The position numbers and the translations under genes were made by a program. The notes beneath the pieces were generated by a model that saw nothing but the letters and a program-made list of their open reading frames with translations, was not told the origin of the DNA and did not search any database. From Tubulanus polymorphus (taxonomy: Eukaryota > Nemertea > Palaeonemertea > Tubulaniformes > Tubulanidae), in NCBI RefSeq assembly GCF_964204645.1, contig NC_134027.1:1285501-1349500 (forward strand): a DNA stretch of 64,000 nucleotides. Reading direction: 5' to 3'. This document shows positions 1 through 10,903 of this stretch, piece by piece; within the stretch, counting starts at the first letter, position 1; each line of letters starts with the position of its first letter.

Positions 1-82
1 GAAATGCTAATTTACATTTTTGCATTTAAGTTTAAATGAGTTTAAAATCACGTTTCATTTATTGTTTATTTTGTCGTTTCAG

Positions 83-2080
83 TTTTCAATTTGCCGAGAT
101 TAGTCGTCAGAAAACTGTTACAATGGAAACTAAGATAACAAAAACTTGATTCGGCAAAGATTGAAGAAATCTTGCGAAGAGATTGTTCATAGAACTGTCA
201 ACATGGAGTTCATCTCACAAGCAAATTAGGTAATTATCTTATGAAATTGGATGAATTGCCAATTTTACATTTTTGCATTTCAAGTAGGTGTAAATGAATT
301 TTTGTCAACCTAACTCTTATAAAACTGTGTTAACCGTTGAACAGGATTCTAGAACTGTGCAGAAAACCCGTTATCGCTGCTTTGCAGCTATATTTATCTT
401 ATGATTTTGTATGAAATGCTAATTTTTGCATTTACGTTTAAATGAGTTTAAAATCATGTTTCATTTGTTGTTTATTTTGTCTTTTCAGTTTTCAATTTGC
501 CGAGATCAGTCGTCAGAAAACTGTTACAACGGAAACTAAGATATCAAAGACTTGATTTGGCAAATATTGAAGAAATCCTGCGAAAAGATTATTCATGAAT
601 TGTTCATACAACTGTCAACATGGAGTTCATCTCACAAGCAAATTAGGTAATTATCTCATGATTTTGTATGAAATGCTAATTTTTACATTTTTACATTTAA
701 GTTTAAATGAGTTTAAAATCACGTTTCATTTGTTGTTTATTTTGTCTTTTCAGTTTTCAATTTGCCGAGATCAGTCGTCAGAAAACTGTTACAACGGAAA
801 CTAAGATATCAAAGACTTGATTTGGCAAAGATTGAAGAAATCCTGCGAAAAGATTATTCATGAATTGTTCATACAACTGTCAACATGGAGTTCATCTCAC
901 AAGCAAATTAGGTAATTATCTCATGATTTTGTATGAAATGCTAATTTTTACATTTTTACATTTAAGTTTAAATGAGTTTAAAATCACGTTTCATTTGTTG
1001 TTTATTTTGTCTTTTCAGTTTTCAATTTGCCGAGATCAGTCGTCAGAAAACTGTTACAACAGAAACTAAGATAACAAAGACTTGATTTGGCAAAGATTGA
1101 AGAAATCCTGCGAAAAGATTATTCATGAATTGTTCATACAACTGTCAACATGGAGTTCATCTCACAAGCAAATTAGGTAATTATCTCATGATTTTGTATG
1201 AAATGCTAATTTTTACATTTTTACATTTAAGTTTAAATGAGTTTAAAATCACGTTTCATTTGTTGTTTATTTTGTCTTTTCAGTTTTCAATTTGCCGAGA
1301 TCAGTCGTCAGAAAACTGTTACAACAGAAACTAAGATAACAAAGACTTGATTTGGCAAAGATTGAAGAAATCCTGCGAAAAGATTATTCATGAATTGTTC
1401 ATACAACTGTCAACATGGAGTTCATCTCACAAGCAAATTAGGTAATTATCTCATGATTTTGTATGAAATGCTAATTTTTACATTTTTACATTTAAGTTTA
1501 AATGAGTTTAAGATCACGTTTCATTTGTTGTTTATTTTGTCTTTCCAGTTTTCAATTTGCCGAGATCAGTCGTCAGAAAACTGTTACAACGGAAACTAAG
1601 ATATCAAAGACTTGATTTGGCAAAGATTGAAGAAATCCTGCGAAAAGATTATTCATGAATTGTTCATACAACTGTCAACATGGAGTTCATCTCACAAGCA
1701 AATTAGGTAATTATCTCATGATTTTGTATGAAATGCTAATTTTTACATTTTTACATTTAAGTTTAAATGAGTTTAAAATCACGTTTCATTTGTTGTTTAT
1801 TTTGTCTTTTCAGTTTTCAATTTGCCGAGATCAGTCGTCAGAAAACTGTTACAACAGAAACTAAGATAACAAAGACTTGATTTGGCAAAGATTGAAGAAA
1901 TCCTGCGAAAAGATTATTCATCAATTGTTCATACAACTGTCAACATGGAGTTCATCTCACAAGCAAATTAGGTAATTATCTTATGATTTTGTATGAAATG
2001 CTTAATTTTACTCGTTATTTTTTTACTTATAAGTTGACTTTGAAATCTTTATTTATTTCTTGTTTATTTTGTCTTTTCAG
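83..2080 (+). repeat. Tandem exon array, 265-bp period (158-nt exon plus 107-nt intron)
   Basis: Exon-like segments lie at 83-229, 489-646, 754-911, 1019-1176, 1284-1441, 1549-1706 and 1814-1971. Each is preceded by a TTTTGTCTTTTCAG-type acceptor and followed by AG|GTAATTATC. Units from 489 onward are nearly identical, which implies recent amplification or homogenisation; the first is a diverged 147-nt form. One frame of each exon is open for about 35 codons and basic (for example RSVVRKLLQRKLRYQRLDLA) before a TGA or TAG. The exon length does not preserve frame between copies, so coding use is unlikely. The repeated 69-codon ATG frames starting at 595, 860 and so on run through the intron and are artefacts. 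Confidence 0.8.
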
Positions 2081-2189
2081 TTTTGAATTTGCCAAGATTC
2101 ACATGTAGCAGATATAATGGAATTAAGTATTGAGAACCGCAACTTAACAATAAACCGGATCAACTTAATATAGTGCTGAGGACCAAAAA

Positions 2190-2865
2190 TAAACAATAAA
2201 CTGACCAGTGTAATTCAGTGTCGAGAACCGCAGTTAAACGATGAACCCGACCAGCGTAATTCAGTGTTGAGAACCACAATTAAACGATGAACCAGACCAG
2301 TGTAATTCAGTGTCGAGAACCACAATTAAACGATGAACCTGACCAGTGTAATTCAGTGTCGAGACCAACAATTAAACGATAAACCGGACCAGTGTAATTC
2401 AGTGTCGAGAACCTCAATTAAACGATGAACCCGACCAGTGTAATTCAGTGTCGAGAACCGCAATTAAAGGATGAACCGGACCAGTGTAATTCAGTGTCGA
2501 GACCAACAATTAAACGATAAACCCGACCAGTGTAATTCAGTGTCGAGAACCGCAATTAAACGATGAACCCGACCAGTGTAATTCAGTGTCGAGAACCGCA
2601 ATTAAAGGATGAACCGGACCAGTGTAATTCAGTGTCGAGACCAACAATTAAACGATAAACCCGACCAGTGTAATTTAGTGTCGAGGACCACAATTAAACG
2701 ATGAACCCGACCAGTGTAATTCAGTGCCGAGAACCACAATTAAATGATGAACCGGACCAGTGTAATTCAGTGTCCAGAGCCGCAGTTAAACAATGAACCG
2801 GACCAGTGTAATTCAGTGTCGAGAACCGCGATTAAACGATGAACCGGACCAGTGAAATTCAGTTT
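2190..2865 (+). repeat. 46-bp minisatellite, probably exonic
   Basis: About 14 units of roughly 46 bp contain GACCAGTGTAATTCAGTG and AATTAAACGATGAACC. The array follows without a splice boundary from the acceptor at 2079-2080. The paralogous unit has the same array at 48225-48850. Confidence 0.85.
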
Positions 2866-3021
2866 CGCAATTACCGCGATAAAACGATTATCTGGAGTTG
2901 TAATAGTGTTGTGTATTTGCGTAGTGGATCAAGTGGAAGGATTTTAAGTGTATTTGGTGACTTTAATTCGTTCGCATCCAACAGAATCAACAAAGACATT
3001 ACAAAAAACGACAAAAAATGA
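2839..3021 (+). CDS. Candidate 60-residue small ORF shared by both unit copies
   Basis: An ATG in the last minisatellite unit opens a 60-codon frame ending in TAA. The same-length frame is intact in copy 2 at 48826-49008. By eye the two peptides differ at four residues (E6V, Y12N, D14N, S47F) and I see no synonymous change, so there is no sign of purifying selection on the peptide. No signal peptide, transmembrane segment or known domain is apparent. It is probably a chance ORF in a conserved RNA segment, but it is the longest frame kept in both copies. Confidence 0.2.
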   Translation: MNRTSEIQFRNYRDKTIIWSCNSVVYLRSGSSGRILSVFGDFNSFASNRINKDITKNDKK

Positions 3022-3029
3022 TTGAATGT

Positions 3030-4040
3030 AAATGCATTGAATTTAGGTTTGATGATCAAGATAATCACTGATCAAGATTGACAGTTATAATCCATAATTG
3101 TTGAACTTGATCAGAGATTTTCAAGATCGATTTTAAGGTGATTCAGAAGTTTAAATCTGATGTTTTAATCTCTGGGACTCAGATATTAAATCAATAGATT
3201 TTTACTGCTGAATGATCTTCATGTACAGATGAGCTACAATTGTTCCTAGTGTGTTCTGTTAAGACTGATTAAAGGGTGGAAAAACTTGACTCAAATTCAA
3301 ATTGAGTCAAGTTTTTCTAAGATAATCTCTGATCAAGATCGGCAGTTACCGGTATAATCCATAATTGTTGAACTTGATTGGTGATTTTCAAGATCTGTTT
3401 TAAGGTGATTCACAAGTTTAAATCTAATGTTTTAATCTCTGGGTTCCAGATATTAAATCAATAGATTTTTACTGCTGAATGACCTTCGTGTTCAGATAAG
3501 CTACAATTGTTCCTAGTGTGTTCTGTTAAGAAAGGGTTGAAAAACTTGACCCAAATTCAAATTGAGTCGAGTTTTTCCAAGATAATCTCTGATCAAGATC
3601 GGCAGTTATAATCCATAATTGTTGAACTTGATTGGAGATTTTCGAGAACTGTTTTTAAGGTGATTCAGAAGTGTGAATCTGATGTTTTAATCTCTGGGTT
3701 TCAGAGATTAAATAAATAGGTTTTTACTTCTGAATCACTTCGGGTTTAGGTAAGTTAAAGTGGTTTCTATTGTAATCTGTTAAACTGATTAAAGGGTGGA
3801 AAAACTTGATTCAAATTAATAATCTGAATCAAGTTTTCCAATGATAATCCGCGATCAAGTTCAGCAGTTATAATTCATAACTGTTGAACTCAATTCACAA
3901 TTAAATGAACTGTTTTAAGGTGATTCAGAAGTATAAATCTGATGTTCTAATCTCTGGGTTTCAGAGATTAAATCAATAGGCTTTACTTCTGGATCACTGT
4001 TGGGTTTTGATAAGTTGTAAGTTGTTCCTATTTTTTAATG
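3030..4040 (+). repeat. Four tandem ~260-bp hairpin-rich units (candidate structured RNA)
   Basis: Each unit carries the same ordered inverted repeats. Stem I is around CAGTTAT/ATAACTG (3859-3871 with 3877-3889 in unit 4). Stem II is nested, with outer GTGATTCAGAAGT 3660-3672 pairing 3726-3738 and inner TTTAATCTCTG 3686-3696 pairing 3702-3712. Stem III is AAAACTTGACTCAA 3281-3294 pairing 3302-3315. Between units a C-G pair of stem III (GACTC/GAGTC) becomes T-A (GATTC/GAATC at 3801-3812/3826-3837). A G-U in stem I of unit 1 becomes G-C in unit 4. These stem-preserving changes favour an RNA fold over a simple DNA repeat. Three units persist in copy 2. Confidence 0.6.
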
Positions 4041-4254
4041 AATTGGTAGAAATTCTATTTTTAGGTGACAGGTCAAATAGATTAGAGCAATAATTTATGC
4101 AGAGGTTGAATTAATTTAATGTTTAATATACCAAAGAATGGTTTATTGTGAAGATTTAATTAAAATCTTAAATAAAGAGTTGTTCAATTTCATAAATGTT
4201 TTGTTTTCGATGAAGTTTTTTCATTTTCTGGATTTGAGGAATTTGACTTTAAAC

Positions 4255-4384
4255 ACATCAGTGGATTCAGCACAGTTCTGTGGACACAGTTTTGGGACCA
4301 AGACCTGGAGACACAGCTCAAGACCCAGTTACAAGTTCAACTGGACTCCATCCCAAAAAACCCTGGGCCCTTCAAACCTTTAAG
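4255..4384 (+). other. Block conserved between unit copies (exon candidate)
   Basis: It matches 50158-50285 of the second copy, sharing ATTTGACTTT, GGACACAGTTT, and CCCTGGGCCCTTCA. Reading frames differ between the copies, so a protein is unlikely. 4041-4254 and 4385-4837 hold AT-rich sequence where I see no feature. Confidence 0.4.
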
Positions 4385-4837
4385 TAAGATGCTCACTTAT
4401 AGATTCATAAAATTGACCCTTATTATCATGTCATCTGCAGCACCATCTCAGAGGCTTAAACCAAGAATTTCTTGTAATGTTCAACAAATGTGAATTACAT
4501 TAAGTAATTTTTGAGATCGACTTACACCTGAGTTTTTTCTAAATCACAGTCTACTTATTTCATAGTCATCCACGATTTCATAGCTCTCTAACTATTCAAC
4601 CCTTTCCCTGATGGGCCCTGGCCCCAATTGCTGAACCCAGTTCTCCAAGTCTAATTTCTGGGTTTAGTGGTTTATCAGGAAATTATTGGATTAATTGGAA
4701 ATATATCTAACAGTCATAATAAAGTTTAAAATTAATCATTTGACATATCGTAATTGATTTTGTTCGCCACAACGCCTTTCTCAGCAGGATTATAGCATTT
4801 TACTTTCTATGGGTTTTTTAAAGGTAAGTTTTCAAAG

Positions 4838-4965
4838 GACAGAATGTCCGAATATACGTCCGGATCCGCCTTTATATGCCTCATTCCGATTCTGCTCATT
4901 TGCATATATTTTCAGCAAGTGGAAATCCCCGAATTCCAAGATGGCGGCGACCATGATATATCAAA
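4838..4965 (+). promoter_or_regulatory. Conserved promoter-like block with octamer and YY1-like motifs
   Basis: A stretch containing TATACGTCCGGATCCGCC, TTTATATGCCTCATTCC and the octamer ATTTGCAT, followed by AAGATGGCGGC (a YY1-type motif), is repeated almost exactly at 50874-50975 although flanking sequence has diverged. The combination resembles a Pol II initiation region. No transcript start can be proven from sequence. Confidence 0.4.
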
Positions 4966-5639
4966 TAACAACTATTTTGGGCCAAATCAACGCTTTCTCA
5001 AGCTCAATATGAGTTTTCCCGAGTGCAAATGTAACTTAAAGAGAAAATAATCCTGTTGGTTAGTTATATTTTTGATAATTGAATTTATTTGCAAAGTTAA
5101 AGTGAAGTTCCAATGACAGATAGAAACGTTGAAAGACTGGGGTAGATTGAAACATGCCCTAGCCACTGGCCACTATCATATGAACAGTCCTAAACGTTTT
5201 GATCCAACTGCACCAGTTGAGGTCACTAACTGTGTTGCCCTTATTTAACAATAATGCGTACATATAAGCACAAGGGCCCCCAAACTGCAATTGCTCTGTT
5301 GGTTTTAAATCTGTATATAGTCTTAGTCATTTTTGATCTTATCATCTGTTCTCCACCTTTTTGAGTGTGAGAGTTTTATGAACTGTTGTGAAGATTGAGG
5401 AAGTCGATAGAAATAGATGAAAATTGTTAAAGTTGTTATCATGAAAATGACTGAGCTTACTATGTACAGTATATACGACCCAGAGGGACATGGCTTATTA
5501 TGAGAAACATTGAGGTTTTCATGAAAGTTCATGAATTTTGCATGAAAGTACAATGTTGGAAAATATATCCCCTGTCACACTCCCTGATTCTTTTTCATTG
5601 CTCTCATTTCTCTGAAAGGCCCTTCAACTGAATCAGTCT

Positions 5640-5986
5640 CCAGTCGAAAAGGTTCCTCTTATAAGTTCAATTGTCTATAACTGATGATGTGATGTGAAGA
5701 GTCTACAATTGAACAAATACCGCATTGAAATCAAATCTTCTCTATTTCAGGCATTACTTCTGGCATAAAACACTAAGCAATGTAGGAGCATTTATAGGCG
5801 CAGCAGGAAGGAGGAGTTCAGGAGCAGCATCATATAGGAGTTGCACAGGAGCAGCATCATAGGAGTAGTGCAGGAGCAGTGAGAGCTTCATAGGAGCAGC
5901 AAGACCAGCATCATAGATAGGAACAGTAGCTGAAGGAATGAAACAAGATAAGTAGCATTTGAAATATAGAAAATAGAAAAGCTGTA
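5640..5986 (+). other. Conserved intron end and GCAGCA-rich exon candidate
   Basis: TCTATAACTGATG and GAAGAGTCTACAAT, then an acceptor CTCTATTTCAG with the exon from 5751, match 52525-52830, where the acceptor ends at 52597. The exon is rich in AGGAGCAGCATCATAGGAG-type repeats and has stops in all frames. 4966-5639 shows no recognisable feature. Confidence 0.4.
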
Positions 5987-6593
5987 GAATGTTTTCTATT
6001 GTAAAAATATTTTCAAATTCAGTCTGATTTGTGCCAGATTGTAACTGTAGAAGTTTCACTCATTGTTTCAGTCTAATTGAGATGTGGCTGGTGTACATGT
6101 ATCACTGACTGTGTAACACTGCAGTCATTTCTTCAATTATTCCTCCTCAGTTGGAAGAATGTTTGTTCTCTTATCTTCATTAGCGATAAGAATCAATCCC
6201 ATCCGTCTAACAACAGCATCGTAACATTTCCACTTATCTAATCCTAGAGGGAATGAGCAGTATGAGGTTTGGGTATGGAGTGGGGCAGGGTAAGGTGTAG
6301 TTGACAGTTAGGGTAGGATAGGGTAATGTGATGAGGTAAGGTCGGTTTGATGATGCAGGGTTATTTGATGTGGTTGGATTCGATGATGAGTTTGATATGG
6401 AACTGGTCGAGGTGGGTGTATGTGGTAGTGTACGGTGTGTATGTTCGGAGGGTGTATGATAACTGATTGAAAGGTTGCTGTTAGAGGTCAGTGCAGTAGT
6501 GATGCTGGTAAAGTTTGTGTAAGGTAGGCGTCGGTGTACCGGGTTAAGTATAGGGTAAGGCATGGTCAGAGTAATGTTACCGTAGAGGAAAAG
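5987..6593 (+). repeat. Long inverted repeat, left arm (copy 1)
   Basis: The reverse complement is at 8525-9110. Paired landmarks are CAGTCTGATTTGTG with CACAAATCAGACTG, TATTCCTCCTCAGTT with AACTGAGGAGGAATA, and GTAGTGTACG with CGTACACTAC. The homologous pair in the second unit copy is 52868-53321 and 53347-53804. The 109-codon minus-strand frame here is low-complexity and I do not call it. Confidence 0.85.
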
Positions 6594-8524
6594 TTATGTG
6601 GGGAAGGGTGTTTTTGTTTTCAGCCCACTTGAGACTTAAGTCTCAGCGGGCCGTTGCATTTTCTTTTCATCAGTTGTCCGTTTGTGCATCCGCAGACGGA
6701 ATACAGTTATTTTTGGAGGTTTTTAAGTTTTCCAACGCCACTGCATATGTTCTCCAGGGGGTGTTGAGTATAGAATTTTCAGATTGTCAGGAATTTCACC
6801 AAGTGTGCATGGTGTCCCTGGACTCCACAATTTTGAAATTAGGGTGAATTCTGTAGAATTCTAATGATTGGTTAAATGGGCATCACTCTTTATAGGAATT
6901 CTGCGTTTAAAATATTGAATATGAAAGTAAGAACAGACGTCGTAGCTGTCACTGTGGACAGTGAATCTATTTCTGATTTGTGTGGATGTGATGGCGCAGG
7001 TTGTGGCCATAACTTCGAGGTCACCTCTTAATCATTACATGTCCTTAGATGGATAGGACACAAGGGTAAATGAAAACATTCTTTAGGTTACTGCCAGGTT
7101 TTAGGGTATCGTACCAAGCCTTATCCTGACCTCCTTCCCGCGCTAGCTATTCCAAAATCTCTATATGAGATACATCGATAACGATGCTACTGAAGATTGA
7201 ATTCATCGATTCATTTTGGAATTGAAACTTGTTTCATGGAACAAATGGTGCTGCAAATAAACAATATCATCAAACAATGATTCTGATTGACTATAGTGAA
7301 CTGCTGCCCTACTACTGGTTTTAAAAGCACTGATTGAGATAGATTCAAACCCAGTTCAATTACTTATTTCCGAACACTTACTGCCGGTTGGTACTGGTAC
7401 ATAGCCAGGAGAGACAGCCATAAGAAAAAGAAAGAAAATGAAGAACATGAAGAGTGGGGGGTTTAGTCCACTGTCTGCCTAGCGGGTAGGCAGTGGTCTA
7501 TTACTACCTCGACTCAAAAAAAAGGTGAGCTTAAAGCCACCAAGCACAAAAGTGGGGTCCGAAGGGTAGTCCTCTGCTGGCTTAGAGGGCAGGCATTGGT
7601 CTATTCTTACCTCACGTGCTTAAAAATTTTCACAAAAATGGCTATTAAGAGAGAGAGAGTGAGAGAGAGGAGGTGCTAAGTTTCCTGTACTTGACTGGGT
7701 GTAAAGTGATCAATAATGGAAATCATTTACGGTAAACCTTGAGTTTACTAACAATGTATTTTGGGTTCAGAGTCTATTTCCCAACAGTTTGCTGTTCACA
7801 AGCTGGTAGTAGGGTAAAAACTACCGGTATTCAGAGATTTGTGAATCAGAAGTTTTGCCATCATTTGCTTCATGAATCATTCACTTGTTAAAATGAATGA
7901 TGTGACACACATGTAAAATACTGTTACTGATTTATCATTTTTGATGGTGTCTTGATATTCAATATCTTGCAGGTATCGTCTCCTAGTATTTCACATAGAA
8001 TTGAGGAGTAGTTTGAGTGAGTGGGAGGCATGGAGAGATTGGGCTCAAGATATCTCACTCGTTTGTTTAGGTTTAGTTTGGGATCATCTTATTCAGCTTC
8101 AGTGTATAATACATCCTCGACTACTTTTCAACTAGTAGTTCATCGTAGGTTTTTGACATCACATCCATAGCTCCTTCCACTACTCGTGAATTTACAATTC
8201 ATTCCTATCCGATGATGCTATTTATGATGGAATGTGTTAAAGTAGATGTCTATGTGTTTTCATCTTTTGGTAAATCGTGAAAAATTCTGGCTAATTTGAA
8301 TCGAAAGCCATTGATTATTATCTTGTGCGGTAATGATGGAAAAATTCAAAATGCGAATAGCTGTGTGGAATAAGAGAATGTCTTGAAAGGATTTGAGACA
8401 TTGAGATGTGTAAAGAGAGACTGATTACACCTGTACTGTCCTAGCCCCTCCCCAGGCAGTCACCACCTCGCCCCAACCAATTTTACCAAATCACCCTCAC
8501 CTCAACAACATCAAAATCCCTTTC
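6594..8524. other. Spacer between inverted-repeat arms
   Basis: No gene is supported. It includes a local duplication at 7445-7620 (GTCTGCCTAGCGGGTAGGCAGTGG and a diverged second copy) and a GA-rich microsatellite at 7650-7673. Copy 2 has only about 25 bp at this position, so this spacer was gained here or lost there. Confidence 0.5.
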
Positions 8525-9110
8525 ACTTTTCCTCTACCATTATTTTTACCATGCCGGCTACCTTATCCCTAACCCTGCAAACCACACTCTACTCTACACA
8601 AACCATACCAACATCACAACTGTACCGTCCTCCAGCACCAACCTTTCTTCATTGTCAGACACCTCTCTAACTATACATCGTACACTACCACGTACACCCA
8701 CCTCGACCGGTTCTATAACAAGCTGATCATCTAATCCAGCCATATCAAACAACCCTGCATCATCCAACCTGACCTTACCTTACCACAATACCCTATCCTC
8801 CCCTAACATGTCAATCACACCATTCCCTTTTCCATTCCATTCCCAAGCGCCATAATACTCATTCCCTCTATGATTGAATAAGATAGAAATGTTACAATGT
8901 TGTAGTTAGACGGATGGGATTGATTTTCTTTGCTAATGAAGATGAGAGATCAAACATTCTTCTAACTGAGGAGGAATAAGTGAACAAACTACAGCGGTGT
9001 TACACACTCAATGTTACATGTACATCAGTTATATCTCAATTAGACTGAAACAATGAGTGAAACTTCTACAGTTACAATCTGACACAAATCAGACTGTGTC
9101 AGAAAACATT
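8525..9110 (-). repeat. Long inverted repeat, right arm (copy 1)
   Basis: Pairs with 5987-6593. The pyrimidine-rich strand carries ACCCTGCATCATCCAACC, the complement of the GATGATGCAGGGTT stretch of the left arm. Confidence 0.85.
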
Positions 9111-9224
9111 TTTACATTAGCCCCACGTGCTGAGTGGATGATAGACATCATGAGACTCATCAAATTTTGAGAAATTAGTTTAATTGAAAAATTAATCTAA
9201 GCAATGTCTGTTTTTGCATTTCAG

Positions 9225-9271
9225 AGGTTGATGTTACCTGAACATGCAGTTCTGAGCTGACTCCAGATCAG
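9225..9271 (+). other. Small exon conserved in both unit copies
   Basis: Acceptor TTTTTGCATTTCAG and donor CAG|GTGAGCATG bound a 47-nt segment. The paralogue at 53949-54013 keeps both splice sites while the interior has diverged. It has no open frame of note. Confidence 0.5.
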
Positions 9272-9350
9272 GTGAGCATGTATGCAGTGAAATTGGGTAA
9301 AATCATGAGATTTTCCAAGAGCTCTTATTAGTGGAATTTTATCTCTAATA

Positions 9351-9475
9351 GCCCTTGATCCAAGTGCTGCCCAGTGAGACACTGTCTGGTGAACTCAACA
9401 TCCAAGTGCTGCAGAATCTACCCCCAGTGAGACACTGTCTGGTGAACTCAACATCCAAGTGCTGCAGAATCTAGG
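9351..9475 (+). repeat. ~53-bp exonic repeat, first block
   Basis: Follows a possible acceptor CTCTAATAG. Units contain GTGAGACACTGTCTGGTG and CCAAGTGCTGCAGAATCT. The array continues at 10646-10903 after an interruption of about 1.17 kb, and its paralogue is the uninterrupted array 54110-54560. Confidence 0.75.
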
Positions 9476-10645
9476 TTTGAATTCTCTTAGATTTTTTAAA
9501 CCTAAAATTCTAAGATATTCTGTAAAGACAACAATTTGACCAGTTGTCCTTTTGACTGCATGTTTTGAGTGATTTCCAATTAGCTACATGATTCAATGTG
9601 TGGTTGTCAAATGGCTCAATATTTCCCAAACCATTTTCTAATTTATAACTGTCAAAATTCATTTGTTCAATCATGAGGTCTAGAATTGGTTTTCATTGAA
9701 TACATGAAATCCAGATATTTTATTTGTTGATTTCAAAATTATTTATTTCGCCGATTCATTTCTAATCTCACTTTGGCAACTCATTCTGAATCAGCGACGG
9801 AAGGTGACAAACTGGTCACATCGAAATACGCTGTGCTCGGTGCCTCGGGATCCGAACCCAAACCTGACCACACGTATAAATCCAATTGAATCCATTCGGG
9901 TTCTTCCTTTTCTTAGTTAAACTCGTTTCTGTGGTTGCGAGACGGCGGGAAGAAAAATAGCGGTGGTGGTAAGGGGGGTGGTAGCCCTTTAAGTGAATAT
10001 GCTCGGTGACAGGGATGGCGAAAGGCCACCCGGGGAGGACGATAGCATGAGGGCATCGGACGCTCCTTTACTGAACCGCGGACTCTGGGGCCCGAGAGTA
10101 TCGTGTGTATGATCACTTACTCGATAGGGTAGTCATGTGCGTCAAGAGATACGGGCATTTCTATCCTAGCCTCAGTTGTCTGCGGGGACGCACCTTAAAA
10201 CAGTTTGAAAAAATCACCTCGAACATGTTTAAGCATAATTCACGGGCGCCAAAAAAAAGAATAAACAGAAAGAAAGAAAGAGGTGTCGGTCGTTTTTATA
10301 AACCACTAGGGGCGAGTTTAGCTTAGGCGAGGAATTTGGCATCTTAGAAATATATTCGAAATTCCTAGGCTTTAATAGAGAATTCAGCAGGGAAAATATT
10401 TGAGTATTTTATGTGATTCAATTCTAAATTGTAACCTCATCGTGCAATGTATTTTATTGGAATGAACTTAAACAATCAGGCTGGACTTTCACGTGATGTT
10501 TTGAAATATAGATTCAGGAACATTGACAATTCCTGATTTGAAGCACATGTTTTTACCACAAAGCAGTTAAACTTTACTCTATCTACTGTATGATTACATT
10601 CTAACATGTATTTCTTTCCATTATTTTTCTATCATTCACGCCGAG
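9476..10645. other. Interrupting segment with a GC-rich island
   Basis: This segment splits the ~53-bp array and is absent from copy 2, so it looks inserted. 9850-10330 is compositionally unlike its surroundings, with runs such as GGCCACCCGGGGAGGACG and TATAAA-type words near 9885 and 10296. Frames of 67 and 73 codons on opposite strands show no recognisable domain. I found no clear terminal repeats. Confidence 0.4.
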
Positions 10646-10903
10646 ATCATCTACTCCCAGTGAGAACTGTCTGGTGAACTCAACATCCAAGTGCTGCAGA
10701 ATCTACCTCCAGTGATACACTGTCTGGTGAACTCGACACCCAAGTGCTGCAGAATCTACCCCCAGTGAGACACTGTCTGGTGAACTCAACATCCAAGTGC
10801 TGCAGAATCTACCTCCAGTGAGACACTGTCTGGTGAACTCAACATCCAAGTGCTGCAGAATCTACCTGCAGTGAGACACTGTCTGGTGAACTCAACATCC
10901 AAG
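10646..10903 (+). repeat. ~53-bp exonic repeat, second block
   Basis: About five units of the CACTGTCTGGTGAACTC / AAGTGCTGCAGAATCTAC repeat continue the block at 9351-9475. Confidence 0.8.

Noticed and set aside
595-1864. Five repeated 69-codon ORFs
   Set aside because: They run through the donor into the intron of each 265-bp unit and exist only because the unit is repeated.
6234-6563. 109-codon minus-strand ORF
   Set aside because: Low-complexity Ser/Thr/Pro frame in an inverted-repeat arm; not kept in the homologous arm of copy 2.
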